DNA of 64,000 bases from VAZQ01 sp963841105 (GTDB taxonomy: Bacteria > Pseudomonadota > Alphaproteobacteria > Rhizobiales > Xanthobacteraceae). How positions within the stretch are numbered: position 1 is the stretch's first letter; each line of letters starts with the position of its first letter. The notes below the pieces were generated by a model. It made no database searches. It worked only from the letters and a program-made list of their open reading frames with translations, and was not told where the DNA came from. Below are positions 17,556-28,047 of the stretch, one piece after another. The stretch lies in contig CAWJCB010000028.1 of NCBI GenBank assembly GCA_963841105.1, forward strand, positions 480,212 through 544,211, given 5' to 3'. Position numbers and translations under genes: made by a program.

Positions 17556-18285
17556 CGGCGCTTATCCCGAGTTTCGATCCGGTGGATGGAGAACATGACA
17601 GAACGCCGGTTCGTGCTTGTGGATTTCAGGTACACAAGTGACGCGATGGGGCATATTCATTTTATGAAGCGGGCCTCACGTACGACATGCGGCAAGCTCT
17701 AGCTCATGCAGCTGCAAAGCGGCAATTCGTTGCCAGGCAGCGGCCAGTCAATTGGATGCCCCCGAGTATCCTAAGACCACCGGAGGTGTTGACCGAATTG
17801 GAAGTCTGCCAGGCACAAGAGGAATTGAAAGCCCTGCAACGCCACGCATTCGAAATAGTCGATCGAGAGATTGAGTAGGCCGTGGGAAGCTCGGCGGTCC
17901 TTGAAGTGCGTCAACGCGTCGGGTTACTCTCGTCCCACCAATGCTTGCAACGTGATGGGGGTTCGACGCGCAAAGACAGTCGGGACACAGCATGGAGCAA
18001 ATCAGGGGATGCTTCCCTTGCCCGCCCCCATAGAAAAAATTTTGCATTGCCCTCATCGCACATCCGCGGTGGGTCTGATTGCGGACTGGAAATCGGGACA
18101 TTACAGCCGCGAAGTGCCACAAGCTGAAATCGGTCCCTAGTCAAATTTGTTTCATGGGTGGCTGCAAGTGATGGGCCGCTTGGTACAGGTACGCCTTCAA
18201 TTTGTTTGGCAGGCGCATGCTTCCGATACTTTCCGCCTTCTGGCACACTGGTGAGCAAGAGAGATGCTCTTACAAGGGGCTTACC
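17556..18285. other. Intergenic region without a supported gene
   Basis: I see no recognisable gene. A 63-codon frame at 17687-17878 has ordinary composition but no ribosome-binding site or known motif and is left uncalled. The last 100 nt should hold the promoter of the TPR-CHAT gene; AAGGGG precedes its ATG by 9 nt. Confidence 0.4.
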
Positions 18286-21200
18286 ATGCGTGGAGCTAGC
18301 ACGCGTGCCTCTGGCGATCGATGCGCCTTGCTGCACTTGCCCCTCACTCCGTGGATCTTGGGCTGCCTACGCATCGTGTCAGGCGCGATGTTATTGGTCC
18401 TTATCGCCGTGGCGCCGGTTGTGGCGCAGCAGGGCGATCTCGACGCGATCTTGAAGCGATTTAGCGCCCTATATAATGCGGGCAATTATTCCGCGGCGCT
18501 TGTCGAAGCGCAGAAGTTCGAAGCCGTGGTTAAGGCGCGATCTGGCGTCAATCATTCCAATTATGGCAGTGCGCTCAATAACTTGGCTCTCGTATACCAA
18601 GCCCAGGGCAACTACGCCGACGCCGAAGCACTTTATAGGCGCACGATGGCGATCAAAGAACACGCCTTGGGCACGGGCCATCCCGACGTGGCGATGAGCC
18701 TTTACAACTTGGCTAATGTATATCGGTTGCAAGGCAAGTACGACGAAGCGGGAAAGTTATACAAGCGCGCGCTCGCGATCGAAGAAAAAGCCCTGGGCAC
18801 GAGCCACCCCCAAGTGGCGAACACTCTTAACGGCTTGGCTCTCGTCCATCATTTGCAGGGCGACTACACCAACGCCGAAGAACTCTACAAGCGAGCGATT
18901 GTTATCTTGCAAAAGGCCCTCGGGGCGAATCACCTCAACGTGACATTGCCGGTCAGCAGCCTAGCCAACGTGTATCAGGAGCAAGGGAAGTACCGGGAGG
19001 CAGAGGCGCTCCACAAGCGCGTACTGGCGATCAGAGAACACGCCTTGGGCACGAACCATCCGGACGTAGCGCAAATTCTCAATAACCTCGCGAACGATTA
19101 TCAAGCTGAGGGCAATTACGACGAGGCGGAGGTGCTCCACCAACGCGCGCTAACGATCAGAGAGAGGACTCTGGGAATGAGCCACCCTGACGTGGCGGAG
19201 AGCCTTTACAACCTAGCCTTTGTGGAACGGTGGCAAGGCAAGTACCGCGAGGCGGAAGGCTTCTTTAAGCGCGCGCTCGCGATCGAAGAGGTAACCCTTG
19301 GGACGAGTCACCCCGAGATAGCGAGGACCTTCCAAGGTCTGGCCAACGTGTATTATGTTGAAAATAAGTACGCCGCCGCGGAAGAGCTCTACAAGCGCGC
19401 GCTTGCAATCTCAGAACAAACGCTGGGCATGAGTCACCTCGACGTGGCGTTTACCCTCAACAACCTCGGTAATGTGTATACAGCGCAAGACAAGTACCGC
19501 CAGGCGGAAGAGTTCTTTAAGCGCGCGCTCGCGATCAGAGAAAAAGCGCTCGGCATGAATCACCCCGACGTGGCATGGACGCGCAATGACCTCGCTTTGT
19601 TATTCGCCAAGGCCGGCAATATCGAGAGTGCGCTCGAATATGCACGTAAATCCACAGCAACACTGATTGCCCACGCGGCAACTGAGACACCCATTCCTCA
19701 GCGAAAATTCGACGCCGCCGGCCTCCGCGGTCAGCGCAACGCTTACTTTCTCCATCACCTCGCTTACCTTGATGCTGCTGTACAGGAACGGGATGAACCT
19801 CTGGCGGCCGCCGCGCGCGAGGCCTTCGATATCGCGCAATGGGCAAACCAGTCGTCTGCCGCCACTGCGATCCAACAACTGGGGTTGCGCTTCGCAGCCG
19901 GAGACGGTGCGCTTGCGGCGCTCGTGCGCGAGAACCAGGACCTCACCGCGATCTGGCGAGAAAGAGACAAGGCGCTGATTGCGGCGCTATCGAAGCCCGA
20001 TGCTCAGCAAAACCCTGGGGCGGTTGATGCTCTGCGTAACCAGATCGCCGAGATCGAGACCAAGATTGCGGCAAATGCGCTGCGGCTCGAAAAGCAATTT
20101 CCCGACTACGCTGCGATGGCAAATCCGAAGCCGCTGAAGACGGATGAGGTGCAACAATTGCTCGGCGATGATGAAGCCCTGGTGCTCTTGATGACCGGCC
20201 AGCAACATTGGGAAACCTACGTCTTTGCAATGACTCGCGAAGGATTCGAGTGGAAAACGATCCCACTCGGCACGGAGGTGCTGGAGCAGAAGGTCGCGGC
20301 GTTCCGGCGCGGGCTCGATGTCGATGCCCTGTATCGCGGATTGGAGCGGCTGGAGTGTACGCAGGCCGAAGCGGACAAGCGCGGTCTGGCACGCGTGGAG
20401 TGCGGTCGGGTTGTTGCGAAGGAATGCGAAGAAGCCGGCATGCGCGGTCTGGCGCGTGCCGACTGCGCGCCTTCTAAAGGGCCGCACGAGCTGTTCGATC
20501 TCGGGCTCGCGCACGAGCTTTACGAGACGCTCATCGGTCCGGTCGAGGGGGTGATCCGGGACAAGCGTCACCTGATCGTGGTGCCGTCGGGTCCACTCAC
20601 GGCGCTGCCGTTCCATCTCCTGGTGACGGAGAAGATGGCGATGGCCGTACCGCAGGTGAATGCACCGCACGATCTCGCGCCCTATCGCGACGCCGCCTGG
20701 CTGCTCAAGCGGCATGCCGTGAGCGTGCTGCCGTCTGTCGCGAGCCTCAAGGCGCTGCGGGTGTTTGCGCGCAAAGATCAGGCGAAGAACCCGCTCATCG
20801 GCTTCGGCGATCCTGTCTTTAACGCTGAGGAGGAAAGCCGGCCGGCGCCGGAGCTGACGCGCGTTGCCGCCACGCGCTCCTACACCGATTTCTGGAAAGG
20901 TGCAGACATCGACCGCGCCGTACTGAGCAAGGCACTGCCAGCGGCTACCGGAGACGGCGGCCGAGCTGCGGGCGGTCGCGCAAAATCTCGGCGCGCCGCA
21001 AAGCAACATTTATCTGAGGGAGGCAGCGAGCGAGACGACGGTGAAGCGCTCGACGCTCTCCGATTACCGCGTGGTCTATTTCGCCACGCACGGCCTCGTC
21101 GCCGGCGAGGTCAAGGGACTGGCGGAGCCGTCGCTCGCGCTGTCCTTGCCGAAGCATCCGAGCGATGCAGATGACGGCCTTCTTACCGCGAGCGAGGTCG

Positions 21201-21538
21201 CGCAGCTCAAGCTTAACGCGGACTGGGTCGTGCTCTCGGCCTGCAATACTATCGCCGGCGATAAGCCCGGTGCCGAAGCATTATCAGGGCTCGCACGCGC
21301 ATTCTTCTACGCGGGTGCCCGCGCGCTCCTCGTCTCGCACTGGGCGGTAGAGAGCAACGCCGCCATGCGGCTCACCACATCGACGTTCGACATTATGAAG
21401 TCCGATCCAGCGGTCGGACGCGCTGAGGCGCTACGCCGCGCCATGCTTGCCTACATCAATGATGCCTCCGATCCGCGCAACGCATATCCGGCCTACTGGG
21501 CCCCGTTTGTGGTCGTCGGAGAAGGGGCTGGACAATAA
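18286..21538 (+). pseudogene. Secreted TPR-CHAT protein, copy 1 (frameshifted)
   Basis: From ATG 18286 the product has a signal or anchor (cleavage near VVAQQ), about ten 42-residue kinesin-light-chain-type TPRs (repeating LGTSHPDVA...LNNLA...GKY.EAE.LYKRALAI) to about residue 455, a helical linker, and a C-terminal CHAT (caspase-like) domain with His in VVYFATHGL and Cys in VLSACNT. One extra base near 20941 (CTGCCAGCGGCT for CTGCCA-CGGCT) breaks the frame before the catalytic His; without it the protein is about 1084 residues and ends VVVGEGAGQ. CHAT domains are cysteine peptidases or scaffolds. The linker holds RGLxRx(D/E)C repeats shared with copy 2 at 50821. It may be a true pseudogene or a base-call error. 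Confidence 0.85.
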
Positions 21539-21710
21539 GGAAGCGCGGCAATTGCGGCGATACGGAAACATCCGTCTTGGGGTCAATCGCGTTGAATTGA
21601 GAGAGCAAGAAGTGCGTCTGCTCAACCCCAATGAGCGGACCTATCCGGCGCTGATCGGCTCGTCCGAGTCGTGCCAACTGCGGACTCATGCACTGCAGCA
21701 AAAATCGCGC

Positions 21711-22685
21711 TTACTCGATCACCTCGTCGGCGCGAGCAGGATCGCGGTCGGCAGGTCGATGCCGATCGTCTTGGCGGTCTTCAGATTGACCACCATCTCG
21801 AACTTCGTCGACTGCACGATCGGCAAGTCCGCGGGCTGGGCGCCGCGGGCGATCCGATCAACGAACTCAGCAACGCGCCCGAAGAGCGCCGTGATGCTCG
21901 GCCCATAGCACAACAGGCCGCCGGCATCCACCCATTCGCGGAAAACAAACATCGATAAGATCCGATGCCGAAGCGCGAAGTCGGCAAGGCGCGCACGATC
22001 GCGAAAAAAGGATGGCGATGTTGGGACTATGAGCATGCCGCGATGATCGAGTGGTGCTTGATCGAGCGCGGCCTGATAGTCATAAGGCGACTCGCGCAGT
22101 TCAATCCCAGAAAGCTGCAAGCCGAGCATGGCGGCAGTGCTCCGCGCTGCTTCCCATTGGTCTGCCGACAACTTGTCCCAGAACATGGTCGCGGCCAGCC
22201 TATCCGGAAAGCCATCCTTGATCAGCTGAATGCGTTTTGCGGCAAGTTCGATCTGCTGGAAGACGACGCCGGTAATGTTGCCGGAGGGACGCGCCAGGCT
22301 TGTGACGTAGCCGCGGGCGAGCGGATCATAGTCGATGGCGATCATCACGATCGGCAGCGTCCGCGTAACGGCGAGCGCCGACTTCAGGCCGATTTCCGGG
22401 CCAATAGCAAGGATGACGTCGGGTACGCGCGCCGCGAGCTTCCGGTAGAGGACGTCGTACTCGTCTGCGCTCGCAGCCTGCAGAAAATCAAAGGAGAAAT
22501 TCATTCCTTCCTGATAACCGAGTTCACTCATGCGCCGCTCGAAAGCTACCCACTGCGGTGATGATCTCGGAGTGCCGGCGACAGTGCCGACTCTCAGTAT
22601 CTTCGCCGGCTGCTGCGCCCGCGCCGCGAGCGGCCACGCCGCCGCCGCGCCGCCGAGAAGTGCTAATGAACTCGCGTCGTTGCAT
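21711..22685 (-). pseudogene. ABC_sub_bind periplasmic binding protein 1 (two indels)
   Basis: About 325 residues of the PF04392 (TrpX-like) binding-protein family. The original start is ATG 22685 (MQRREFIS), but an extra A near 22661-22664 shifts the signal peptide out of frame; a second start at 22693 gives a frame with no twin-Arg (MRICNDASSLALLGG). At the other end a one-base loss near 21733 turns LLA(A)DEVIE-stop into LLAPTR-stop. The core between is intact (GQEG-type start, ARPSGNITGV, DLPIVQSTKFEMVVNLKTAK). The two changes cancel in length. It probably no longer exports correctly unless these are assembly errors. Confidence 0.75.
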
Positions 22686-22890
22686 ATCCGCACCCAAGAT
22701 CAGGGGCCGACATTGTATCGGCTCAGACGGGTACTGTGATAGGGCTCAATTATCTGACTGAGACCGTGCTGCAAGCGCTCGGCGGGTGAGCGGTTGCGTG
22801 CGGGTGAGCGGCCGCGGCTGGAGGGTCGGTGGCGGGCTTGGGTTCGCTGATCGAGGCCGAGACTTCGCTGCCGGCGGTGTGGCGGATAAC

Positions 22891-23031
22891 TCAGTGGTGG
22901 GTTGGGTGGTTAGAGATGAGAGTGGCTAGGGGGGCGTCGGCGCTGACCACGGGGACCCACTCGGACATCGCTGCGAGCGACCAGATCAGGCCGATCGCGA
23001 CCACGACGGCGATACCAATTCCTATGCGCAT
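22891..23031 (-). CDS. 46-residue small exported or membrane protein
   Basis: ATG 23031 to TGA 22891 encodes MRIGIGIAVVVAIGLIW followed by SLAAMSEWVPVVSADA and a short polar tail. One hydrophobic segment at the N-terminus is either an anchor or a signal peptide (possible cleavage after SADA). AGGAA lies 6-7 nt upstream of ATG 23031, and a second in-frame ATG at 23037 overlaps it. It lies alone between the binding-protein gene and a Bug gene. No homologue recognised. Confidence 0.5.
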   Translation of the reverse strand: MRIGIGIAVVVAIGLIWSLAAMSEWVPVVSADAPLATLISNHPTHH

Positions 23032-23240
23032 TTGCATTTCCTGTGCGTCAGAGCTTGGCGAAATAGAGGACTCCCATATTTTTCAGCGCCCGAGTGTGAG
23101 GTAGTTCACAGTTGACCGGAAACTTCGCCACGCTCGCGGCGGCTGTTCTGCTGCGGTGCGCGGCGGCGGCGCTTAGTATTTTGATTAGCGTATGTGGGTT
23201 AATGGGAGGCAAACATGACGCGATGGGTCGGGAATGCGGC
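23032..23240. other. Intergenic, possible truncated 5' gene end
   Basis: No intact gene. GGGAGGCAAAC followed by an ATG at 23215 looks like a translation start, but after about eight codons it runs into the dispersed 65-bp repeat at 23241, as if a gene start was cut by a rearrangement. Confidence 0.3.
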
Positions 23241-23306
23241 GTCAGCTTTCACCAGCTGCGGACATGCCGTCGCATTGCCCCTGGGCCGCTCAGTGCCAAA
23301 ACCGGC
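23241..23306 (+). repeat. Dispersed ~65-bp repeat, copy A
   Basis: Begins GTCAGCTTTC, contains CTGCGGACATGCCGTCGCAT and ends AGTGCCAAAACCGG. Two further copies lie head-to-tail at 61430-61494 and 61516-61580. Noncoding by appearance; fragments of it (GTGCCAAAA, TGCGGAC) recur in other intergenic gaps of the window. Confidence 0.8.
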
Positions 23307-23435
23307 CGTGAGCAATCGCGGCAAGGCTACTCGCAATTCGATAACTCGTCTGGTTCGAGCGGGCACAAGTAGTCGAGCGAGCTGATCTTCGCGTTTAACG
23401 GGACGTTACGGAATATTCGGCCGGGATCGTGCGGA

Positions 23436-24410
23436 TCACTCGGCCTTGATGTTGGCGGCGTGGATCACCTTAGCCCACTCCTCGGTTTCTTCGGCAATCA
23501 GCGTCCTGAAATTGCCCGGCGAGCCACCGAGAATAATGCCGCCGAGGTCGGCGAGCTGAGCCTTCAGCTTGGGATCGGCGAGGCCGGCATTGATCTCCTT
23601 GTTGAGTTTATCGATGATCTCATAAGGCGTGTTCTTGGGCGCACCGATCCCAAACCAGCCACTAGCCTCGTAGTCTGGCAAGAACTCAGCCATGGTCGGG
23701 ATGTCCGGCAGCGCCTCTGAGCGCGTCGCGGTCGTTACCGCGAGCGCGCGCAGCTTCCCCGCCCTGATATACTCGATCGATGCAGGCATGGGGTCAAAAC
23801 TGACCTGCACCTGTCCGGCGAGAAGATCGATCAGCGCGGGACCGCTGCCGCGATAGGGCACATGCACCATGTCAACACCGGCCATCGCTTTAAACAGCGC
23901 GCCGAACAGGTGGGGCGGGGTCCCGGTGCCAGCTGACGCCATGCTGATCTTGCCCGGGTTGGCCTTGGCGTAGGCAATGAACTCAGGAACGGTCTTAGCG
24001 GGAACTGATGGGGGCACCACCATGACGTTGGGCACGCGGAAGATGCCTGCGATCGGCACGATGTCGTTGAGGAAATTGTAATTGAGCTTGAACAACGTCG
24101 TGTTTGTGGCACTCGCCGTTGTAATCAGCAGCAGCGTGTAACCATCTGGGGATGCCCGCACGACCGCCTCGGTCCCGATCGTGGTGGACGCGCCTGGCCG
24201 GTTCTCGATCACAAATTGCTGGCCGAGGCGCTCCGAAAGCCACTGTCCCATCAGGCGCGCGGCGATGTCGGTCGTGCCAGCAGGCGCGAAACCAACAATG
24301 ATGCGCACCGGCCGCGTCGGATAGGCTTGCGCCCAAGCGAAGCGTGACAGTGCCGGCAGTGGGGCAGTGCCTGCGGCCAGATGCAGAAATCTGCGACGGG
24401 GAAGTTTCAT
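23436..24410 (-). CDS. Bug/TctC-family periplasmic solute-binding receptor
   Basis: A 324-residue Bug receptor: Tat-like start MKLPRRRFLHLAAG, cleavage near FAWAQ, mature start AYPTRPVRIIVGFAPAGTTD, then ASPDGYTLLL and HVPYRGSG. Full length and intact. It lies on the same strand as the ABC_sub_bind genes and is preceded by one of them (24551-25531), but the two families are unrelated in fold details and partners. Confidence 0.87.
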   Translation of the reverse strand: MKLPRRRFLHLAAGTAPLPALSRFAWAQAYPTRPVRIIVGFAPAGTTDIAARLMGQWLSERLGQQFVIENRPGASTTIGTEAVVRASPDGYTLLLITTASATNTTLFKLNYNFLNDIVPIAGIFRVPNVMVVPPSVPAKTVPEFIAYAKANPGKISMASAGTGTPPHLFGALFKAMAGVDMVHVPYRGSGPALIDLLAGQVQVSFDPMPASIEYIRAGKLRALAVTTATRSEALPDIPTMAEFLPDYEASGWFGIGAPKNTPYEIIDKLNKEINAGLADPKLKAQLADLGGIILGGSPGNFRTLIAEETEEWAKVIHAANIKAE

Positions 24411-24550
24411 GGCGACGACCCCTCTTCAGCCTTTTTCGGAGGATAGCACTTCTCAACACGGCAAGAGACCGCCGCAGTGCAATATTTCGACAAGGCTAAT
24501 GTCGCCTAGGGGTCAAAAGCGGCTGTGAGCAATCGCAGCAAACAACAGCC

Positions 24551-25531
24551 CTATTCGATCACCTCGTCGGCGCGGCCCAGTAGTGAAATCGGGAAGGTGA
24601 GACCGAGCGTCTTCGCGGTCTTGAGGTTGATGACCAACTCGACTTTCACCAACTGCTGGACCGGCAAGTCGGCCGGCTTGACGCCCTTGAGAATCTTGCC
24701 GGCGTAGATGCCGAGTTGGCGATATCCATCGGCAAGTTTGGTTCCGTAGCTCATCAGACCGCCCAGCGTAACGAACTCTGGCCATTCAAAAATCGCGGGT
24801 ATGGCGTGGCGGGCCGCCAGTGCCACAAGCTGCTCGCGCCGGCCGGCAAAGAACGGGGATGAAGCGACGAGGAGGGCGCCGACGCGCTGTTCGGCAAGGT
24901 TCGCGAAGGCCGCTTCGATGTCGCGTTCGCTGTTGGCCTTGAGAACGGCAATCTCAAGCCCAAGCACACGCGCCGCCTCCGGCACGTCCTTCAACTGGGT
25001 CTCGACATCCGAGAAGCTTGAATTGACCAGCAGGCCGATCACGGCGGCGCCGGGAACCGCCTCGTGCAGCACCTCCAGCCGCTTCGCCTCCAGCCCGGTC
25101 GTGAGCAGGCTCACCCCTGTGAGATTGCCGCCCGGAAGGTTCAGGTTGTTGACCAGCCCCAACTTGACCGGATCGTCACCCGTGCTGAAGACGATGGGAA
25201 TGGTCGTGGTCGCGGCCTTGGCCGCTCGGGCTGTGACGGCGCCGCCGCCTGCAATGATGACACTCACCTGCTGACGGACCAGATCGGCCGCCAACGCTGG
25301 CAGTCGATCGTAGTGGCCATCTGCCCAGCGATATTCGATCTTGACGTTGCGGTCCTCGACATAGTCGGCTTCTTTCAGGCCCTGGCGGAATGCAGCCGCA
25401 AACGGCGCAAGGGCATCGGGCGACGCGCTGTACAGGAAGCCGATGACCGGCATGGCCGGCTGCTGCGCGCGCGCTGCGAGCGGCCACGCGGCCGCACCGC
25501 TGATGTACGCAATGAATTCCCGTCGCCTCAT
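24551..25531 (-). CDS. ABC_sub_bind periplasmic binding protein 2
   Basis: A 326-residue PF04392 protein with signal MRRREFIAYISGAAAW and cleavage near LAARAQQ. Core landmarks are LPGGNLTGVSLL (ligand-cleft loop), GGLMSYGTKL and the near-C-terminal VELVINLKTAKTLGL, closing LLGRADEVIE. The family resembles TrpX binding proteins for aromatic amino acids, but ligands in rhizobia are unknown. No permease or ATPase gene is linked. Intact. Confidence 0.87.
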   Translation of the reverse strand: MRRREFIAYISGAAAWPLAARAQQPAMPVIGFLYSASPDALAPFAAAFRQGLKEADYVEDRNVKIEYRWADGHYDRLPALAADLVRQQVSVIIAGGGAVTARAAKAATTTIPIVFSTGDDPVKLGLVNNLNLPGGNLTGVSLLTTGLEAKRLEVLHEAVPGAAVIGLLVNSSFSDVETQLKDVPEAARVLGLEIAVLKANSERDIEAAFANLAEQRVGALLVASSPFFAGRREQLVALAARHAIPAIFEWPEFVTLGGLMSYGTKLADGYRQLGIYAGKILKGVKPADLPVQQLVKVELVINLKTAKTLGLTFPISLLGRADEVIE

Positions 25532-25804
25532 GAGCCTTCCTCAACCCTGAGGATAAAACTCTACCACATTAAAGGAAGCCGTTGTGCGTCACAGCAAAAT
25601 CGGGAGCCCGACTTCAGGATTGGGTCGGCTAGAGACCATTTGGCTTGGGTCGTTGCACAGCCGCTTCACCCTGAACTGCGGACTTACGACGTGCGATGCC
25701 GGCATGGCTCTTTCGTGCCAAAGCACTAAATCGCTTGCGCGATAGCCAGTGGTCCAGCGGCCAGCATTATCCCCAGGGAGAGATGGTGGGTAGCGGGGGA
25801 AGCG

Positions 25805-25850
25805 TCCTGTCTTGAGGATGGAGGTGTCACCAACCTCATCCAAGACAGGA
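25805..25850. repeat. Hairpin before the IS91-type integrase gene
   Basis: TCCTGTCTTG...AGGATG...AGGT pairs with ACCT...CATCC...AAGACAGGA across a loop GTCACC, giving an imperfect stem of about 20 bp that ends a few nt before the recombinase start. It may be the element's subterminal structure (oriIS/terIS-like) or an mRNA leader hairpin. Confidence 0.6.
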
Positions 25851-25857
25851 GTTGCCT

Positions 25858-26817
25858 ATGACAACCAAGGCTATCACCCCGCTGCGTCAGCGTATGATCG
25901 AAGACATGAGCTCGCGCAAGCTTGGTGCGCATTCACAGCGCAGCCATATCTACAGCTGCAAGCGATTGGCTGGGTTTCTGAAGCGCTCGCCGGAGACGGC
26001 CACATGCGAGGACCTCCGCCTGTTCCAGCTGCACCTGGCTGAGACGGGCATGAGCATCTGCAACCGCAACCGCATCATGACCGGAGTGAAGTTCCTGCTT
26101 CGCGTGACGCTGCGGCGGCTGGATCTCTGCGCCGAGATCTATCACCTCCGCGAACCGCAGAAGATACCGCAGGTGATGAGCCCTGACGAGATGCGCAGGC
26201 TCTTGGCCGTCACCAGCGGCCTCAAGGTCCGCGTCCTGCTCAGCCTCGGCTATGGCTGTGGCCTGCGCGCCGGCGAGATCGTGCGGCTGAAGGTCAAGCA
26301 TATCGACAGCGCGCAAAAGATCATTCGCATCGAGCAGTCCAAGGGCCGCAAGGATCGCAATGTCATGCTCTCTCCCGAGATGATCGAGCTGTTGCGGCAA
26401 TGGTGGAAGGTGCGCCCATCGCGTTTCGATGCTGGAATTCCCGCGCAGGAACGCTGGCTCTTTCCCAGCAGAAAGACTGCCGGCACGCCGATCACAACGC
26501 GGCAGCTGAGCCGGTTGTTTCATGAAGCGACCGAGGCCGCTGGGATCAAAAAGAGCGTGAGCCTACATGTGCTGCGCCACAGCTTCGCCACCCATCTTCT
26601 TGAGCGCGGCATCGATATCAGGATCATCCAGGCGCTCTTGGGGCACGACAAGCTCGATACAACGGCGCGCTATACCCGCGTCGCGACCGGCATGATCGCC
26701 AATATCGAGAGCCCACTCGACACGCTGGCGCAGCCACGCAAGAGGCGCACAAAGCCACAACAGAAGGTCCAACCGAGGAACACCGAGAAGACAAGCACGG
26801 ACCAACCACCGGCGTAA
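25858..26817 (+). CDS. Tyrosine recombinase of IS91-type element
   Basis: A 319-residue tyrosine recombinase. An N-terminal SAM-like core-binding domain (residues 1-100) precedes the catalytic domain with Arg in CGLRAGEIVRL, His-x-x-Arg in LHVLRHSFATHLLE, His in LLGHDKLDTT and Tyr in TARYTRVA. It was started at ATG 25858 rather than the TTG two codons earlier. Together with the transposase it probably resolves or assists transposition of the element. Confidence 0.88.
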   Translation: MTTKAITPLRQRMIEDMSSRKLGAHSQRSHIYSCKRLAGFLKRSPETATCEDLRLFQLHLAETGMSICNRNRIMTGVKFLLRVTLRRLDLCAEIYHLREPQKIPQVMSPDEMRRLLAVTSGLKVRVLLSLGYGCGLRAGEIVRLKVKHIDSAQKIIRIEQSKGRKDRNVMLSPEMIELLRQWWKVRPSRFDAGIPAQERWLFPSRKTAGTPITTRQLSRLFHEATEAAGIKKSVSLHVLRHSFATHLLERGIDIRIIQALLGHDKLDTTARYTRVATGMIANIESPLDTLAQPRKRRTKPQQKVQPRNTEKTSTDQPPA

Positions 26818-26829
26818 GCGCCCGCGGCA

Positions 26830-28047
26830 GTGTCCCGTCCGAAGCTGGAGGTCGCGGATATCTTCCGCGACCACGGGCCAGCGTGGCGTTCTGCCAATGC
26901 CGGTCACCTCAGCCTCGACCAGTTGAAGGTGATGTCGGCCATCGAGCGCTGCCGCACGGCGGCGCTCGGCGGGCATGTCAAGCGTTGTGAGAAGTGCTCC
27001 CAAACCGTCATCGCCTACAACTCGTGCCGCAACCGGCATTGCCCGAAGTGCCAGGGCGCGGCGGCGCGGGAATGGCTGGCCGAGCGCGAGGCGGAGTTGC
27101 TGCCGGTGCCCTACTATCACCTCGTATTCACCTTGCCGGCTCGGATCGCCGACATCGCCTATCAAAACAAGGCCGTCATCTACGACCTGCTGTTCAAAGC
27201 CTCATCCGAGACCCTGCTCACCATCGCGGCCGATCCCAAGCATCTCGGCGCTCGCATCGGCATCCTGTCCGTCCTGCACACCTGGGGCTCGGCAATGACC
27301 CACCACCCCCATGTGCACATGATCGTGCCGGGCGGCGGGTTCTCGCGCGACGGAAACAGCTGGGTCGCATGCCGGCCGCGCTTCTTCCTCTCAGTGCACG
27401 TTTTATCGAGCTTGTTCCGCGGTTTGTTCCTGGACAAGCTCGACGCCGCTTATCGGGCCGGTGAGCTGCAGTTCTTCGGCAAGCATGCCCGGCTGATCAA
27501 TCCGCAAGCATTCGCCGCATATCTCAAGCCACTGCGCAACACAAAGTGGGTGGTCTATTGCAAGCGCCCATTCGGCCGGCCTAAGGAGGTCTTGCGCTAT
27601 CTCGCGCGCTACACCCACCGCGTCGCCATTTCAAATCGCCGCCTGATCGCTTGCGATGACAAGGGCGTCACCTTCAAGTGGAAGGACTACAGACTTGAAG
27701 GTCGCGAGCGTTACCAAGTGATGACGCTCGCGACCGACGAGTTCATCCGCCGCTTTCTCATACACGTGCTCCCCGCAGGCTTCCACCGCATCCGCTACTA
27801 TGGCCTGCTCGCCAGCGGCAAACGCGCCGAGAATATCGCCCGCGCTCGCGAACTGCTCACGTTGACCGTGCTTCCCGTCGATGCCATCAAAGCGGCGAAC
27901 ACCACAGCCGACGAAGCGCAAACGCCAGCGCACCGCTGCCCTTGCTGCGGCGGCCGCATGATCATCATCGAGCGCTTCGAACGAGGATCAACCCCGCGCT
28001 ATCACCCAAGCGCGCCAATCACGGTGATCAGGATGGACACCTCATGA
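26830..28047 (+). CDS. IS91-family HUH transposase
   Basis: A 405-residue rolling-circle transposase. An N-terminal zinc finger is visible (CEKCSQ...CRNRHCPKCQ), then the HUH motif in HPHVHMIVPGGG, the catalytic tyrosine region YLARYTHRVAISNRRL and a C-terminal CPCCGG. It starts at GTG 26830, 12 nt after the recombinase. It nicks and re-joins single-stranded DNA through a 5'-phosphotyrosine. Intact. Confidence 0.92.
   Translation: MSRPKLEVADIFRDHGPAWRSANAGHLSLDQLKVMSAIERCRTAALGGHVKRCEKCSQTVIAYNSCRNRHCPKCQGAAAREWLAEREAELLPVPYYHLVFTLPARIADIAYQNKAVIYDLLFKASSETLLTIAADPKHLGARIGILSVLHTWGSAMTHHPHVHMIVPGGGFSRDGNSWVACRPRFFLSVHVLSSLFRGLFLDKLDAAYRAGELQFFGKHARLINPQAFAAYLKPLRNTKWVVYCKRPFGRPKEVLRYLARYTHRVAISNRRLIACDDKGVTFKWKDYRLEGRERYQVMTLATDEFIRRFLIHVLPAGFHRIRYYGLLASGKRAENIARARELLTLTVLPVDAIKAANTTADEAQTPAHRCPCCGGRMIIIERFERGSTPRYHPSAPITVIRMDTS

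Noticed and set aside
20935..20950. Programmed frameshifting in the CHAT genes
   Set aside because: No slippery heptamer at either site, and the two paralogues shift at different positions; an indel is the simpler reading.
19987..21009. A 340-codon minus-strand frame under the CHAT gene
   Set aside because: Antisense shadow, no recognisable domain.
18286..21538. CRISPR-linked TPR-CHAT (type III-E) system
   Set aside because: There are no cas genes in the window, and both proteins carry export signals.
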